Below are positions 17,080 to 26,658 of a stretch of DNA of 64,000 nucleotides, in pieces. The DNA is from RI-153 sp963721725 (GTDB lineage: Bacteria > Chloroflexota > Anaerolineae > Caldilineales > Caldilineaceae). Both the position numbers and the translations under genes were made by a program. The notes beneath the pieces are model-generated. The model searched no databases and was not told where the DNA came from. It was given only the letters and a program-made list of their open reading frames with translations. The DNA lies in NCBI GenBank assembly GCA_963721725.1, contig CAVRLX010000016.1, positions 620,001 through 684,000 of the forward strand, written 5' to 3'. Numbering within the stretch: position 1 is the first letter of the stretch; each line of letters begins with the position of its first letter.

Positions 17080-17343
17080 ATGGCAACGGTTTGGATTCCA
17101 CCGCTGATGCGTGCACTGGCCGACGGGCAGACACAAGTTGAGATCGAAGGCGCCACTGTGCGCGAGATCGTTGATGGGTTGGAAGCGCGCTTCCCCGGCA
17201 TGGCCGAACGGTTGGTTGACGAAGGGCGCATTCGTCCGGGTCTCTCGGTGGCGGTGGATGGCGTGGTCGGCCACAAAGGACTGCGCGAAGTGGTGAAACC
17301 GGACAGTGAAGTCCATTTTGTGCCCGCCATGACTGGCGGGTAA
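17080..17343 (+). CDS. MoaD/ThiS-like sulfur carrier protein
   Basis: 87 residues starting two bases after the large subunit stop. It has the ubiquitin-like beta-grasp pattern (VEIEGATVREIVDGLEARFP) and ends in the diagnostic Gly-Gly (FVPAMTGG) that is adenylated and thiocarboxylated. Its place as last gene of a molybdenum hydroxylase operon suggests a dedicated sulfur donor for molybdopterin or for the Mo-sulfido ligand. It could also serve general cofactor synthesis. Confidence 0.85.
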   Translation: MATVWIPPLMRALADGQTQVEIEGATVREIVDGLEARFPGMAERLVDEGRIRPGLSVAVDGVVGHKGLREVVKPDSEVHFVPAMTGG

Positions 17344-17363
17344 TCCCGATTTGAGCTTTACTA

Positions 17364-17402
17364 AAAAACCGGCAGCCAGAAAGTTCTGGCTGCCGGTTTT
17401 TT
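17364..17402 (+). terminator. Rho-independent terminator of the molybdenum hydroxylase operon
   Basis: Perfect stem AAAAACCGGCAGCCAGAA / TTCTGGCTGCCGGTTTTT with a 3-base loop and a T run. It also faces the convergent gene ending at 17454 and could work in both directions. Confidence 0.9.
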
Positions 17403-17453
17403 GTTTGGATAGAAAGTAGAGCAACGGCTGAATCGATGAGACTTCCAGCTCAT

Positions 17454-19505
17454 TTAGGGCAGAACGTAGAAATTGAGTGTCTGCAAACTGCCGCTGCCGG
17501 TCAGATCATTGATAGAGACGGCAGTCCATGCAGACGCTGCGTTCCACTGGGGCGCATTGCCGACAATGGGAACCGTGCGCCGATAGCCGACACTGCCCCG
17601 CCAGTATTCCTGGTGCAAGGTATAGTTGAGGACGAAATCAGCCAACATCTGCATATCGCCGCTGCCGGGCAGTACAGTAATGGCATAGGGACCGGCCCAC
17701 GTAGAGGCACTGCCCCACTGTTCCACGCCATTGACGATGGGCACAGTCCGAGTCCAGTTCTGGTTGCCGCGCCAGAAGTTCTGATGGAGCACGTCATTGA
17801 TGACGTAATCGCTCTGAGCCTGCAAGGTGCCGCCGTTGGGCAGGGCGCTGAGGGGCCAGGGACCGGCCCAGGCGGAGGCGCTGCCCCACTGGGGAACGCC
17901 ACTGGCAATCGGCACAGACCTTGCCCAGCCCTGGTTCCCCTGCCAGATATTCTGACGCAATGCGCTGCCGATGACATAATCGCTCTGCATCTGCAGGCTG
18001 CCGCTGCCGGGCAAGGCGCTGTTCGCCCAGGGGCCAGCCCAGGTGGAGGCGCTGCCCCACTGCGTCTGATCCTCTAGCGTGGGGATGGTTCTGGACCAGC
18101 CCTGGTTGCCCCGCCACTCATTGATGTTGCCGACCGTAAGCACATTGTAGCCCTTGCCCGGTGAGGAAACCGTTATTCCATGATCGGCAGTTGAATTTCC
18201 AGCAGCTACAGTGATTGTTTTCCATAGGGCGCGTGCCCAGTGGTCAGCGACTCTGTCTGTATACTGAAGCGCGGTAGAGGTTGGATCATTGGCAGGCCAA
18301 GTGCTCCAACTAATGTTGACGATATCGGCATTCTGGGTCTGTACCGCTCAGACCAAAGCGTCTGCAAAAGCTAGCGCCGAGTTGTTGTTCGTGTCAAACC
18401 CACCGTCGAGAATATCAGCCCCCTGTGCCGCGCCAGGCAGTGTATTGTTGTTACACGCAGCAATGGCTGCTACGCGGCTGATGTGATCACGGTCGGGGTA
18501 GGCTGCATCCAGGGTTGCAACAATATCCAGACAATTATCAGCCGTGGCGTTGATGTTGGTGCCACCCGCGTCGCCTTCAACAATGGCGATACGGATGCCA
18601 TTGCCATTTAACCCTTGCTGCCAGGCGATGGGAAGTCGGTCTGTGCCGGTGGCAATATCTAAAGCAGGTGCGCTGTCGTCTTCGAGAAGATAAATTTCTC
18701 CGACTGAGGGATGGCTTGCCACCTGTTCAATCTCGGCTTTGATCAGTGTTGCAGACACGGCAGGTATTCCAGAAATAGAGCTGGCCGCAAGCCCCTGCTC
18801 TGCCAGCCAGCGCAAGAGCGGATCAACATTCTGTGCAACGTTGGCCTGTAGCTGTTCGATGTAGGCGTTACGAATGGCGTCTGCCAGCGCAGGATCGTCT
18901 ACCAGCCAGGGAGCACCATGCTCCTGAAATGCGTCTGCGGCTTGCGGATAGGTTTTCGCCACGTCTGCCACCAGTTCCTGGGGCTGGCGTTCCTGCTCGC
19001 TGGAAACAACCCAAACGGCCACAGGTAACCGTTCATCATCGTCTGTTTTCTGTAGACGTGTGTACAGATCTGGATGTAGCTTGCCGTATCGGGCAAGGTG
19101 GGCTTCACGTTCGGCCTGATAAACCGCCTCAACATCAGGTTCGGCGACACCAGTTACAGGATCCACAAGCACGGTGAATTCGCCAAAGGCATCTTTGTGT
19201 GGATGCACCACAACGAAGTATTGGCAGGCGCGGTCCAACACCGAGAAGTGCAGCGGCTCCTCGCTGACAACGTGCAGTTCGGCCAGGGGCATCTTTTCAA
19301 TTTCGGCGATGGTATGAAGAGCAATTTCAGCCAGGGGAGAAAGTGAGGCAGCGAGTGGTGTGGGCAGAGGGCTTATAAATAGTTCAACGAAGGTGCTGTC
19401 TGTCTGTCTGTCTGTCTGCGCACCGGTATCACGGTAGGTGCTGAAGAACGCCAGCAGGCTACACAAGATAGCGACGAGGGAGAGAAGGTAAGTTGTGCGA
19501 TACAT
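17454..19505 (-). CDS. Secreted subtilisin-like (S8) protein with four 57-residue repeats; in-frame TGA
   Basis: Start ATG 19505 has AGGA 8 bases upstream and opens a signal peptide (MYRTTYLLSLVAILCSLLAFF). The S8 domain shows degenerate Asp (IRIAIVEGD) and His (RDHISRVAAIAACN) motifs and the oxyanion motif VAAGNS. After that, instead of the GTSxAxP Ser motif, four repeats of about 57 residues fill the C-terminus to the end. Each repeat has the pattern W-R-G-N-Q-G-W...VPI...QWGSAS-x-WAGP...LPGSG-x-LQ...DYV. A TGA codon at 18346-18348 lies in frame within the S8 domain; the same frame continues as clear coding sequence (QTQNADIVNISWS). The protein is either inactive as a protease or missing its end. 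It is the last gene of a three-gene operon. Confidence 0.7.
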
Positions 19506-19531
19506 CAGAATTTCCTTTGTTGACGTGTCCA

Positions 19532-20191
19532 TCAGTTGATAATTTGTCTTTCAGTTTCCAGTTGAATCTGAACACCGGGGGAGAGCGGGAAAGGAACGTC
19601 CTGCCGCTGAATTTTCACGATGTGAATCGGGTATGTTTCTGCGGGGTTTCCTGATGAGCGACTACGGAACACAGCATTAATAGTGAGTACATCTAACTTA
19701 TTGGTAGCAATACGACTGATGTAGCCGTCACAGCAGTTAGATTTTACCCCGGCAAAAAACGCAATTACGACATACTGTTCAAAATCGACGGTAGCGATAG
19801 CAGCACGTATCTCTGGTAGCAGCCATATCTGAAATGGTGCAACATCTTGTGATGACGTAACCAGAAAGACAGTAGGACCCTCGTTTATCAGGTTTTCAAC
19901 TGCTTCTTGACTCACGTATCCTAAATCATCACTTGTCACAATCTCTGGTTCACCGCCGACAGGTAGACTAGCAATCAAGTCATTAATAGCAATCGTCTCA
20001 AAAGGAATGACCGTCTCATCTTCTCGTGTGGGTGTAGGTAACGGGACGGGGGTTGGGGTTACTGTCGGAAATACCCGTGCCAGTGTCGGCGGGACAGTAC
20101 TTCCTTGTGGACAGCCGGCCAGCAGCAGACTCAGAAGCACAAGCATTGCGAGTACCAGCAAGGACAAAATCGATGTTCGTATGCTTCTCAT
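19532..20191 (-). CDS. Lipoprotein with PrcB-like domain
   Basis: 219 residues. A lipobox LLAGC ends the signal sequence at about residue 27, followed by a Pro/Thr-rich linker (TVTPTPVPLPTPT). The C-terminal domain has YVVIAFFAGVKSNCCDGYISRI, resembling PrcB_C domains (VVxxFxGxKxxGGYxxxI), which are protease-complex accessory proteins. It sits just upstream of the S8-like gene and downstream of a paralogous lipoprotein. Function beyond a cell-surface role with the S8-like protein is not known. Confidence 0.6.
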   Translation of the reverse strand: MRSIRTSILSLLVLAMLVLLSLLLAGCPQGSTVPPTLARVFPTVTPTPVPLPTPTREDETVIPFETIAINDLIASLPVGGEPEIVTSDDLGYVSQEAVENLINEGPTVFLVTSSQDVAPFQIWLLPEIRAAIATVDFEQYVVIAFFAGVKSNCCDGYISRIATNKLDVLTINAVFRSRSSGNPAETYPIHIVKIQRQDVPFPLSPGVQIQLETERQIIN

Positions 20192-20227
20192 GAGATTCTT
20201 TTCCTACTGTTGTGATTGAAGTAAAGA

Positions 20228-20726
20228 TTAATCTGTGGAGACCTGAAGTTTCAGTTGTGTCTGAGCAGAAATGTTGCTATCTTGAGCAATCTTAACTAAG
20301 TGATAAGGGGAAGTCTGCTCTGTGGCAGCCGTCTCATTGCCCTTCGGTTCACGAAAGTGAGGTACGACAGCCAGACTGCCATCATCCTGCTTAAAAATGC
20401 GTTGAATCACCACATCATGCTTGGAACCAGGTTGAATCCCCCGAAACAGCGCAATCACCGCATGGGTGGAGAAGTCAACCTGCTGTACCTTCTCCAGGTC
20501 TTCTGCATTCACATAGTCAGCAATCTGGGCGATCTCCTCAGCGGTTGTGAGCAAGAACAGGTGCGGTTCAGTTTCCTGGTAACCCCCGCCCCACTCTTCC
20601 AGGGCGATGATCTCAAAAGGCACAACTTCTCCCTTGGGACTGTTGCGCGGAGAAGAACGATGGCGGGTCACAGCCCGCCAGCAGCAGACTCAGCAGCACA
20701 AGCAACAACAACGGTGGCACGCGCAT
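20228..20726 (-). CDS. Lipoprotein with PrcB-like domain, paralogue of the next gene (frameshifted)
   Basis: ATG 20726 has an AAAGGAG box 6 bases upstream and opens a clear lipoprotein signal (MRVPPLLLLVLLSLLLAGC). Near 20631 the frame must lose one base (SAQQSQGEVVPFEII) to enter the rest of the protein. The body has STHAVIALFRGIQPGSKHDVVIQRI, matching the domain of the downstream lipoprotein. The break looks like one more single-base insertion of the type seen across the window. Confidence 0.55.
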
Positions 20727-21063
20727 AGAGAACTCCTTTGGGTTTGGGAAAAGAAAAAAGGGAAGGATGGACGAAAGCGGCTGGCGGAATCGGGGTAGGC
20801 GACGCCGCGACGTTGATGGGAGGGTGATGATGCAACCACTTTCTGCGTCAGAAAATACTAAAAAAGAGAACGATGGTCAAGTAGTTTTCAGAAGTCCAAA
20901 GCTCAGAGAGTGCTTCTGTCGGCTTATGCAAATTTCCAAAATAGGTTGGCAATAGACATGGAATTAGCCTTTATCCCTGGATCGGCGTACGTTCTCACGT
21001 ATATCAACTCTTCTTTTTCGCGTCAATCAGGAGATTGCGATAAACTGAAGAGAAAGGATTCAT
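20727..21063. other. Intergenic region, divergent genes on both sides
   Basis: About 340 bases separate the lipoprotein operon from the methyltransferase gene. The first third is purine-rich leader DNA; the rest is AT-rich. No repeat, RNA gene or convincing ORF was seen. AAAGGA at 21053-21058 serves the next gene. Confidence 0.4.
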
Positions 21064-22704
21064 TTGTCATTTTCATCTCTTGATCGATACACAGCGAAAA
21101 TTATGGCTGAAGCCCCTCCTCCCATTCCTTCATTCCAGGAATTTTTTGCCGATCGAGAACCGAATCTCTCGCTGACCTGGCCGGGCAAGCGGCTGGCTGT
21201 GCGCGTGGCTGTGCCAGAGATGCGGCCAGTGGAGATATTCAGTTTAACGCAGAGGCGCAAAGGGGCAGAGGCGCAAAGAGGAGGACAACAAGAGGAGAAT
21301 TTATTGCTACACGGCGACAATGCCCAGACATTAACGTGGCTATTGGCGAACGGGTATGCCGGTACGGTGCGGCTGATCTACATTGACCCGCCCTTTGATT
21401 CCGACGGCGACTATCGCAGCCAGATCCGGCTGCGCGGCAGTGGCCGAGTGGTGGGAGGCCGTGTTCAATATCGTGACCGCTGGCAGGGTGGCGACTATTT
21501 ACAGTTTATGGCCGAACGGCTGCTGCTGCTGCGCCAACTGTTGCACCCCGACGGCACGATCTGGCTGCACTGTGATCACCGGGCCAGCGCACGGCTGCAA
21601 CTGCTAATGGAGGAGATTTTCGGGCCAGAGTGCTACCTCAACACCATTGCCTGGCGCAGCCAGACTGCACGCGGGGCCAAAGTCCATGCCCGCTATTTCC
21701 CACGCAGCACCCACTCGATCCACATCTTTGGCCGCAGCCCAACGGGGAACCCCATTTGGCATGCGCCGCGCCGCCGGATCATCCTCACACGAGCCGAGGC
21801 TGCCGCCCAGTTTATGGAGGACGACGGCGGCTTTTTTCGCACGTCGCATCCGGGCAGCTATCGTTTCGAGACGCTGGTCGATCTGCACAGCCAGGGGCGC
21901 ATCTATGCGCCCCACGGCGGCGAGGTGGTGGTGGATCGGGAAAATCGGCGTGTCTACGCCTCCAAAGGTGGCAATATTGGCATTAAATATTATGTGCCCA
22001 AAGAGGGACGCAACCGCTTTGTGGTCACACGGGCCGTGGATAACCTGTGGGACGACATCCCCGGCTTGGGCACGATCCCCAGCGAAGATGTGAACTATCC
22101 CACGCAGAAAACGGCGGGGCTGCTGCGTCGCATCGTGGAAACGGCCAGCGAGCCGGGCGATCTGGTGTTGGATGCCTTTGTGGGGTCAGGGACAAGCGTG
22201 GCGGTGGCGCAACAGTTGGGGCGGCGCTGGGTCGGCTGTGACGATAACTGGGGGGCGATCCGCACGACGGCTCAGCGGATTTTTAACGCAGAGGCGCAGA
22301 GGGGCGGAGGCGCAGAGGGGCAGGTGACAGTCTATCAGGCTGAGGGGGAGAGGGTTCCGCCGTCGGATCTAGTGGTGGATGCGTGCGTGGAGCGCACAGC
22401 GGCGGGGGTGCGGGTGGTGATCGAGGATGTGCGATCCCCGGCGCTGGCACAGTTGATCCGGGAGGCAGGCGAGCCGTTGCCGGCGGATTGGCGCGCAGGG
22501 GTGGCGTCGATTGCGATTGACCCAGACTATGACGGTGCGGTTTTTCGGGCGGGGGTGGTGGATGCCCCGGCGGGCAGAGCTGATGTGGTGGTGGGTGAGT
22601 ATCTTGTCACCGATGCAGGCGAGACGGTCGCTGTGCGGATTGTAGACGTGGCGGGTGCTGAAGCCCTGAGCCTGCTTTCAGATTCTAGAACTCAAGTGCT
22701 ATAA
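21064..22704 (+). CDS. Site-specific DNA methyltransferase (amino-methyltransferase, beta-class order)
   Basis: 546 residues. TTG 21064 has AAAGGA 5 bases upstream; ATG 21103 is an alternative start. Motif IV DPPF (about residue 106, LIYIDPPFDSDGDY) comes before the target region, and motif I, VLDAFVGSGTSVAVAQQLGRRWVGCD, is near 375-400, the order of beta-class N4-cytosine or N6-adenine enzymes such as type III Mod. No restriction gene is adjacent, so it may be an orphan enzyme. Two in-frame insertions (about residues 60-78 and 407-420) are encoded by AGGCGCAAAGGGGCAGAGGCG-type repeats. The last 100 residues are weakly conserved in look. Confidence 0.85.
   Translation: MSFSSLDRYTAKIMAEAPPPIPSFQEFFADREPNLSLTWPGKRLAVRVAVPEMRPVEIFSLTQRRKGAEAQRGGQQEENLLLHGDNAQTLTWLLANGYAGTVRLIYIDPPFDSDGDYRSQIRLRGSGRVVGGRVQYRDRWQGGDYLQFMAERLLLLRQLLHPDGTIWLHCDHRASARLQLLMEEIFGPECYLNTIAWRSQTARGAKVHARYFPRSTHSIHIFGRSPTGNPIWHAPRRRIILTRAEAAAQFMEDDGGFFRTSHPGSYRFETLVDLHSQGRIYAPHGGEVVVDRENRRVYASKGGNIGIKYYVPKEGRNRFVVTRAVDNLWDDIPGLGTIPSEDVNYPTQKTAGLLRRIVETASEPGDLVLDAFVGSGTSVAVAQQLGRRWVGCDDNWGAIRTTAQRIFNAEAQRGGGAEGQVTVYQAEGERVPPSDLVVDACVERTAAGVRVVIEDVRSPALAQLIREAGEPLPADWRAGVASIAIDPDYDGAVFRAGVVDAPAGRADVVVGEYLVTDAGETVAVRIVDVAGAEALSLLSDSRTQVL
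21238..21297. repeat. CGCAGAGG-type tandem repeat inside the methyltransferase gene (first copy)
   Basis: Units AACGCAGAGGCGCAAAGGGGCAGAGGCGCAAAGAGG encode an Arg/Gln/Gly/Glu-rich segment (LTQRRKGAEAQRGGQQEE) between the N-terminal part and the domain holding motif IV. The frame is kept. Confidence 0.7.
22284..22326. repeat. CGCAGAGG-type tandem repeat inside the methyltransferase gene (second copy)
   Basis: AACGCAGAGGCGCAGAGGGGCGGAGGCGCAGAGGGG encodes NAEAQRGGGAEGQ directly after the motif I domain. It is a second insertion of the same family in one gene, again in frame. Confidence 0.7.
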
Positions 22705-22711
22705 TTTGCTT

Positions 22712-24644
22712 ATGACCATTCAACGTTTGCCCCCCGATGTAGCCGCCAAAATCGCCGCCGGTGAGGTGGTGGAACGCCCTGCCAATGCTGCCAAAGAGCT
22801 GATCGAAAACAGCATTGACGCCGGCGCCACCGAGATCCGCGTCGAGATCAAAGAGGGCGGCCAACGGCTGTTGCGTGTGGTGGACGATGGCGGCGGGATG
22901 CGCGCCGACGAGGTGGCGATTGCCCTGGAACGCCACGCCACCAGTAAGGTCCGCCGCATTGAAGATCTGGAGACGATCCAGACTTTTGGCTTCCGCGGCG
23001 AGGCGCTCTATAGCATTGCCGCCGTCAGCCAGTTGACCCTGAGCAGCCGCCATAGCAGCGAGGAATTTGGCACGCAGATTCGCGTCTGAGGGGGGCAAGA
23101 TCAGCGGGCAGAGCCGCACGGGGATGCCCGTGGGCACGATACTCAACGTTGAGCATCTTTTTTATAACGTGCCCGTTCGCAAAAAATTTCTGCGCCAGCC
23201 CTCCACCGAAGCTGGACACATCCGTGCCATGATCGAGCGGGCGGCGTTGGTCCACCCAGCGCGGCGCTTTAGCTTGGTGGTGGATGGCAAACTGGTCTTC
23301 CAATCCACGGGCAGCGGCGATGCCTTGGAAGTGCTGGCAAAGATCTACAGCCTGGACGAAGCCAAACAGATGGTCCCCATTGGCAGAAATCAGGGCGACG
23401 GTCAATCTGAAATCGGCGCTACTCTGCCCGACGAAATCGATTTCATGGACGATATCGACCCCATCCACCATCCACCCTTCACCCTTCACCCTTCTGTTCT
23501 TGTCTCCGGCTATGTCAGCCTGCCCACGTTGACCCGCGCCAACCGCTCGTACATTGATCTCTTTGTCAACCGTCGCCCCATTGAAGACCGCAGCCTGGCC
23601 CATGCCATTGTGCAGGCCTATCACACGCTGCTGCCCACGGGACGCTATCCGCTGGCTGCACTCTTTATTGAAGTGGATCCTAGCCACCTTGATGTAAACG
23701 TGCATCCGCGCAAGGCCGAGGTGCGCTTTTTGCAAGCGCGCCAAGTTTTCTCCGAGGTGCAAAAGGCCGTGCGCCGGGTGATTGTGCAGCGTGCGACTGT
23801 GCCGGGGCTGGCGTTGGCGCACAGCGCGTCGCCCCTGCGCCCAGAGTCTCCGGCGGTTGCGTGGCAGAGCGCACCATCGGTTTCCCGTCCTGTGCATTCT
23901 GCATTGGAGCCAATCGACACCGCCCAGGCCGAGATGGATCTTTTTGTGCCGCCCCATCTGCGCCGCGAAAGCACTGAGATAAAGCCGCTGCCCATGGCTG
24001 CCCCGCCGCTGCCGGCAGTGCCAGCCCCCGCTGTCTCATCGCCCATTGTGCCGCCAGCGCCGCGCAAGTTGCCGCCGCTGCGTGTGGTCGGCCAGGTGGG
24101 GGCCATGTATGTGGTGGCGGAAGGGCCAGAGGGCGTCTATTTAATTGATCAACACGCCGCCCACGAACGCATTATGTATGAGAAGTTCATGGCCGAGCGC
24201 TATGGCAAGGGCATTGCGCGCCAGGGCTTGCTCGATCCGTTGACGCTACATGTAGGCAGCGAGCGGGCCGGGCTGGTGGCAGCGCATTTGGCTGAGCTAA
24301 ACGCTGTGGGCTTTGAGATCGAAGCCTTTGGCGGCGACACCTTTTTGGTGCGCGCTGTGCCGAGCGCGCTCTCTGATGGCGACGCCGAGCGCGTGCTGGA
24401 TGAGATCGTCAATGGGCTATCCCAGGATCGAGACCTGGTGGGCGAGGCATTGGAGGCGCAACTGGTGAAGATGGTCTGCAAGCGGGCGTCGATTAAAGCC
24501 GGTCAGGTCTTAAGCGATATTGAGATGAAAGAACTGGTGCGCCAACTGGAAGAATGCCAATCACCGCGCACCTGTCCCCACGGTCGCCCGACTATGATCC
24601 AGCTTTCGGCCAACGAGCTGGAGAAGGCTTTCAAGCGCACCTAA
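22712..24644 (+). CDS. mutL: DNA mismatch repair protein MutL (one frameshift)
   Basis: ATG 22712 lies 7 bases after the methyltransferase stop. The GHKL ATPase has ELIENSIDAGA, DDGGGM, RHATSKV and GFRGEAL. At 23087 one extra base breaks the frame; removing it gives TQIRVEGGKISGQSRTG. The C-terminal domain carries the metal-dependent endonuclease motif DQHA-x2-E-x4-E (DQHAAHERIMYEKF), so this is a nicking MutL of the type found in bacteria without MutH. A repeat-coded insertion lies in the ATPase/transducer region (23447-23498). The linker between domains is Pro/Ala-rich. Length after repair is normal for MutL. Confidence 0.93.
23447..23498. repeat. mutL: CCATCCACC/CACCCTT heptamer tandem inserted in frame within mutL
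   Basis: CCATCCACCATCCACCCTTCACCCTTCACCCTTC is a run of five degenerate heptamers encoding IHHPPFTLHPS between the MVPI strand and VSGYVSLP, where MutL proteins normally pass directly. About 35 extra residues result. Confidence 0.65.
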
Positions 24645-24659
24645 AAGGTTTTGTGAAAA

Positions 24660-24752
24660 GTAACGATACAGATCTAGGGTGCGACGCACTCGCCACCCAA
24701 GCGTTTCACAACCGTTCTAAGCCTCGCGAGTACGTCGCACCTGAATCGTTAC
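24660..24752. mobile_element. Palindromic IS66-like MITE, long form (93 bp) with 8-bp TSD
   Basis: Element runs from GTAACGATACAG to CTGAATCGTTAC, with inner arms GGTGCGACGCACTCGC and GCGAGTACGTCGCACC. It is flanked on both sides by the exact 8-mer TGTGAAAA (24652-24659 and 24753-24760). Ends starting with GTAA and 8-bp duplications are the hallmark of the IS66 family. It is the only long copy in the window. Confidence 0.75.
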
Positions 24753-24823
24753 TGTGAAAAGTAAGGAGGTACAAGTGCGTCGCGGCCCTCATCTAAATAG
24801 ATACAAAAAAGAAGGCAATCGCT

Positions 24824-24852
24824 TTGTACGCCTGTGGGCCGTGTGCTATACT
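24824..24852 (+). promoter_or_regulatory. Sigma-70 type promoter of tig
   Basis: TTGTAC (24824-24829), 17-bp spacer, TATACT (24847-24852), giving a leader of about 150 bases before the trigger factor start. Confidence 0.65.
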
Positions 24853-25007
24853 GAACGATAGCGTTTTGACGGTGTTGCTCTTTGGCCTTTGCGTCGCGGA
24901 TGGACACCGATCTCAGAATTTTGTCATGAACCAGCGTTGCGCTGCACAGCCAGACCCCACACAATCTGTTCTGAGCGCTGCCAGCGTCGAAAGGGTAAGA
25001 AGATCCG

Positions 25008-26499
25008 ATGTCGTTGAAGGTGAGTACTGAACCGAAAGAGAACCGCCAGTTAACCATGAACATTGAGGTTGACCAGGAGCGGGTGGAAAAAGAGTTGAAA
25101 AAAGCGGCGCGTAAGCTGGCCGGTCAGGTTCGCATTCCGGGCTTTCGCAAGGGCAAAGCGCCGTATAATGTGATTTTACGCCAGGTGGGCATTGGCGCGC
25201 TTTACGAAGAGTTTGTCGACGAGCTGGGCCAAGAAGTCTACCGCGAGGCGATTGAGCAAGAGAATATTGATCCCTATGCCACGGCTTCGTTGGACAACAT
25301 CGACCTGGAGCCGCTGCGCTACACGTTGACGATTCCGTTGACACCTGAAATAAAACTGGGCGACTATCGCAGCCTGCGTGTGGAACAGCCCACGTTTGCC
25401 GTGGACGAAGAAACCGTGCAGAGTCGCCTGAAAGAGCTTTTGGAGCGCCAGTCTGGCTATGAAGCGGTGAGCCGCCCCAGCCAGTATGGCGACCTGATCA
25501 GCATTGATGTGCGTGCTGTGGTGTTGGATGACGCGGGCAACGAGACTGATACGGTGGTGATGGACGAGCAAGATTGGGATGTCACGCCGGATCAGGAAAA
25601 TCCCATGGAACCCGCTGGGTTCGACGAGCAGTTGGTGGGCATGAATGCGGGTGAAGACAAGACGTTTGAGATCACTTGGCCGGAAGATAGCCCCAGCATG
25701 TACGCGGGCAAGAAGGTGCGCTTCACCCTTGCTGTTCACAAGATCCAGACCTATCAACAGCCAGAGTTGACCGATGAGTTGGCCCAGAGCATGGGGGAGT
25801 ATGAGACTGCCGATGCCTTGGTGGAGAGCATCCGCGCATCGCTGCGCGAAGAGCAAGAAGATGAGGCCAACGACGCCTATTTGGAGAAGGTGTTGGGCGA
25901 ACTGGTCGCCATGAGCGAGCTGGATTATCCCCCGGCGGCGATTGAATTGCAGATCGATCAGATGTTGCGCAACACAGATATGCAGATGCGCCAGATGGGC
26001 CTGCAAGGAATTAGCCAATATTTGCAATTGGTGGGCCGATCTCCGGCAGAATATCGCGCCAGCCAGCGTGAAAGCGCGGAGAGGATGCTGCGCAACGGGC
26101 TGGCGATTGCCGAAGTTGCCAGTGCCGAAAAGCTCAGCGTTAGCGAGGCAGAGTTTGCCGAACGGTTGGGATCCATGTTTGGAGCGCTGCCCGAAGATGC
26201 GACCGACGAGCAGAAGCAACAGCGCCAAGAACTTCTGGAAATGATGCAGAGCGAGGGCAACCGTGGTCCGCTGGAAGATCAGATCATGACCGAGAAGTCG
26301 ATTGAGCGTATTCTGGCAATCGCGCGTGGCGAGGAGATTCCTGCACTTGCCGAAGAGCCTGCCGCAGATACCACCGCCGCAGATACCACCGCAGAAACCG
26401 GGGTTGACGCTCCTGTGTCAGATGCAGAGGGTGAGTCTGTACCCGTGGCCGAAGCTGTGGCCGTCAGCGGCGAAGAATCGGAAAGCGAGCGCGGCCTGA
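25008..26499 (+). CDS. tig: Trigger factor
   Basis: Ribosome-associated chaperone and peptidyl-prolyl isomerase. The N-terminal ribosome-docking loop GFRKGKAP is near residue 45. The FKBP-like domain follows (YGDLISIDVRAVV, GMNAGEDKTFEITWPED), then the helical C-terminal domain. The tail is acidic and has an AADTT repeat. The raw frame runs on to 26678 through 60 non-acidic, low-quality residues that overlap the clpP start; one inserted base near 26490 would instead give the stop TGA at 26497-26499. I give that end as the likely one. tig-clpP-clpX order is conserved in many bacteria. Confidence 0.9.
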
Positions 26500-26658
26500 G
26501 ACTAACAGAATGCAAACGCACGATTAGGGCGATTCATACAGTCTGGCGCTACAATGCTCTCTATTCTACAGGAGAAAACAGTATCACTGCGATGGCAATG
26601 TCTCGCTATGCAGGGGTGCTTCAGCCGCCGATAGCGCATTCAGAAAGTGGAGAAAATT

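Noticed and set aside
18346..18348. In-frame TGA read as selenocysteine
   Set aside because: The context ALV-x-AVQTQNAD is not a redox motif, no selenocysteine insertion hairpin was seen, and the S8 family has no selenoproteins. A base error or nonsense mutation is simpler.
20767..20955. Small Arg-rich ORF in the intergenic gap before the methyltransferase
   Set aside because: It has low-complexity RNRGRRRRDVDGR composition, no ribosome site and no conserved look.
23060..23100. Programmed ribosomal frameshift in mutL
   Set aside because: The gggggg run invites this idea, but the mismatch with the conserved sequence is an extra T before it, and ten other genes show the same kind of break.
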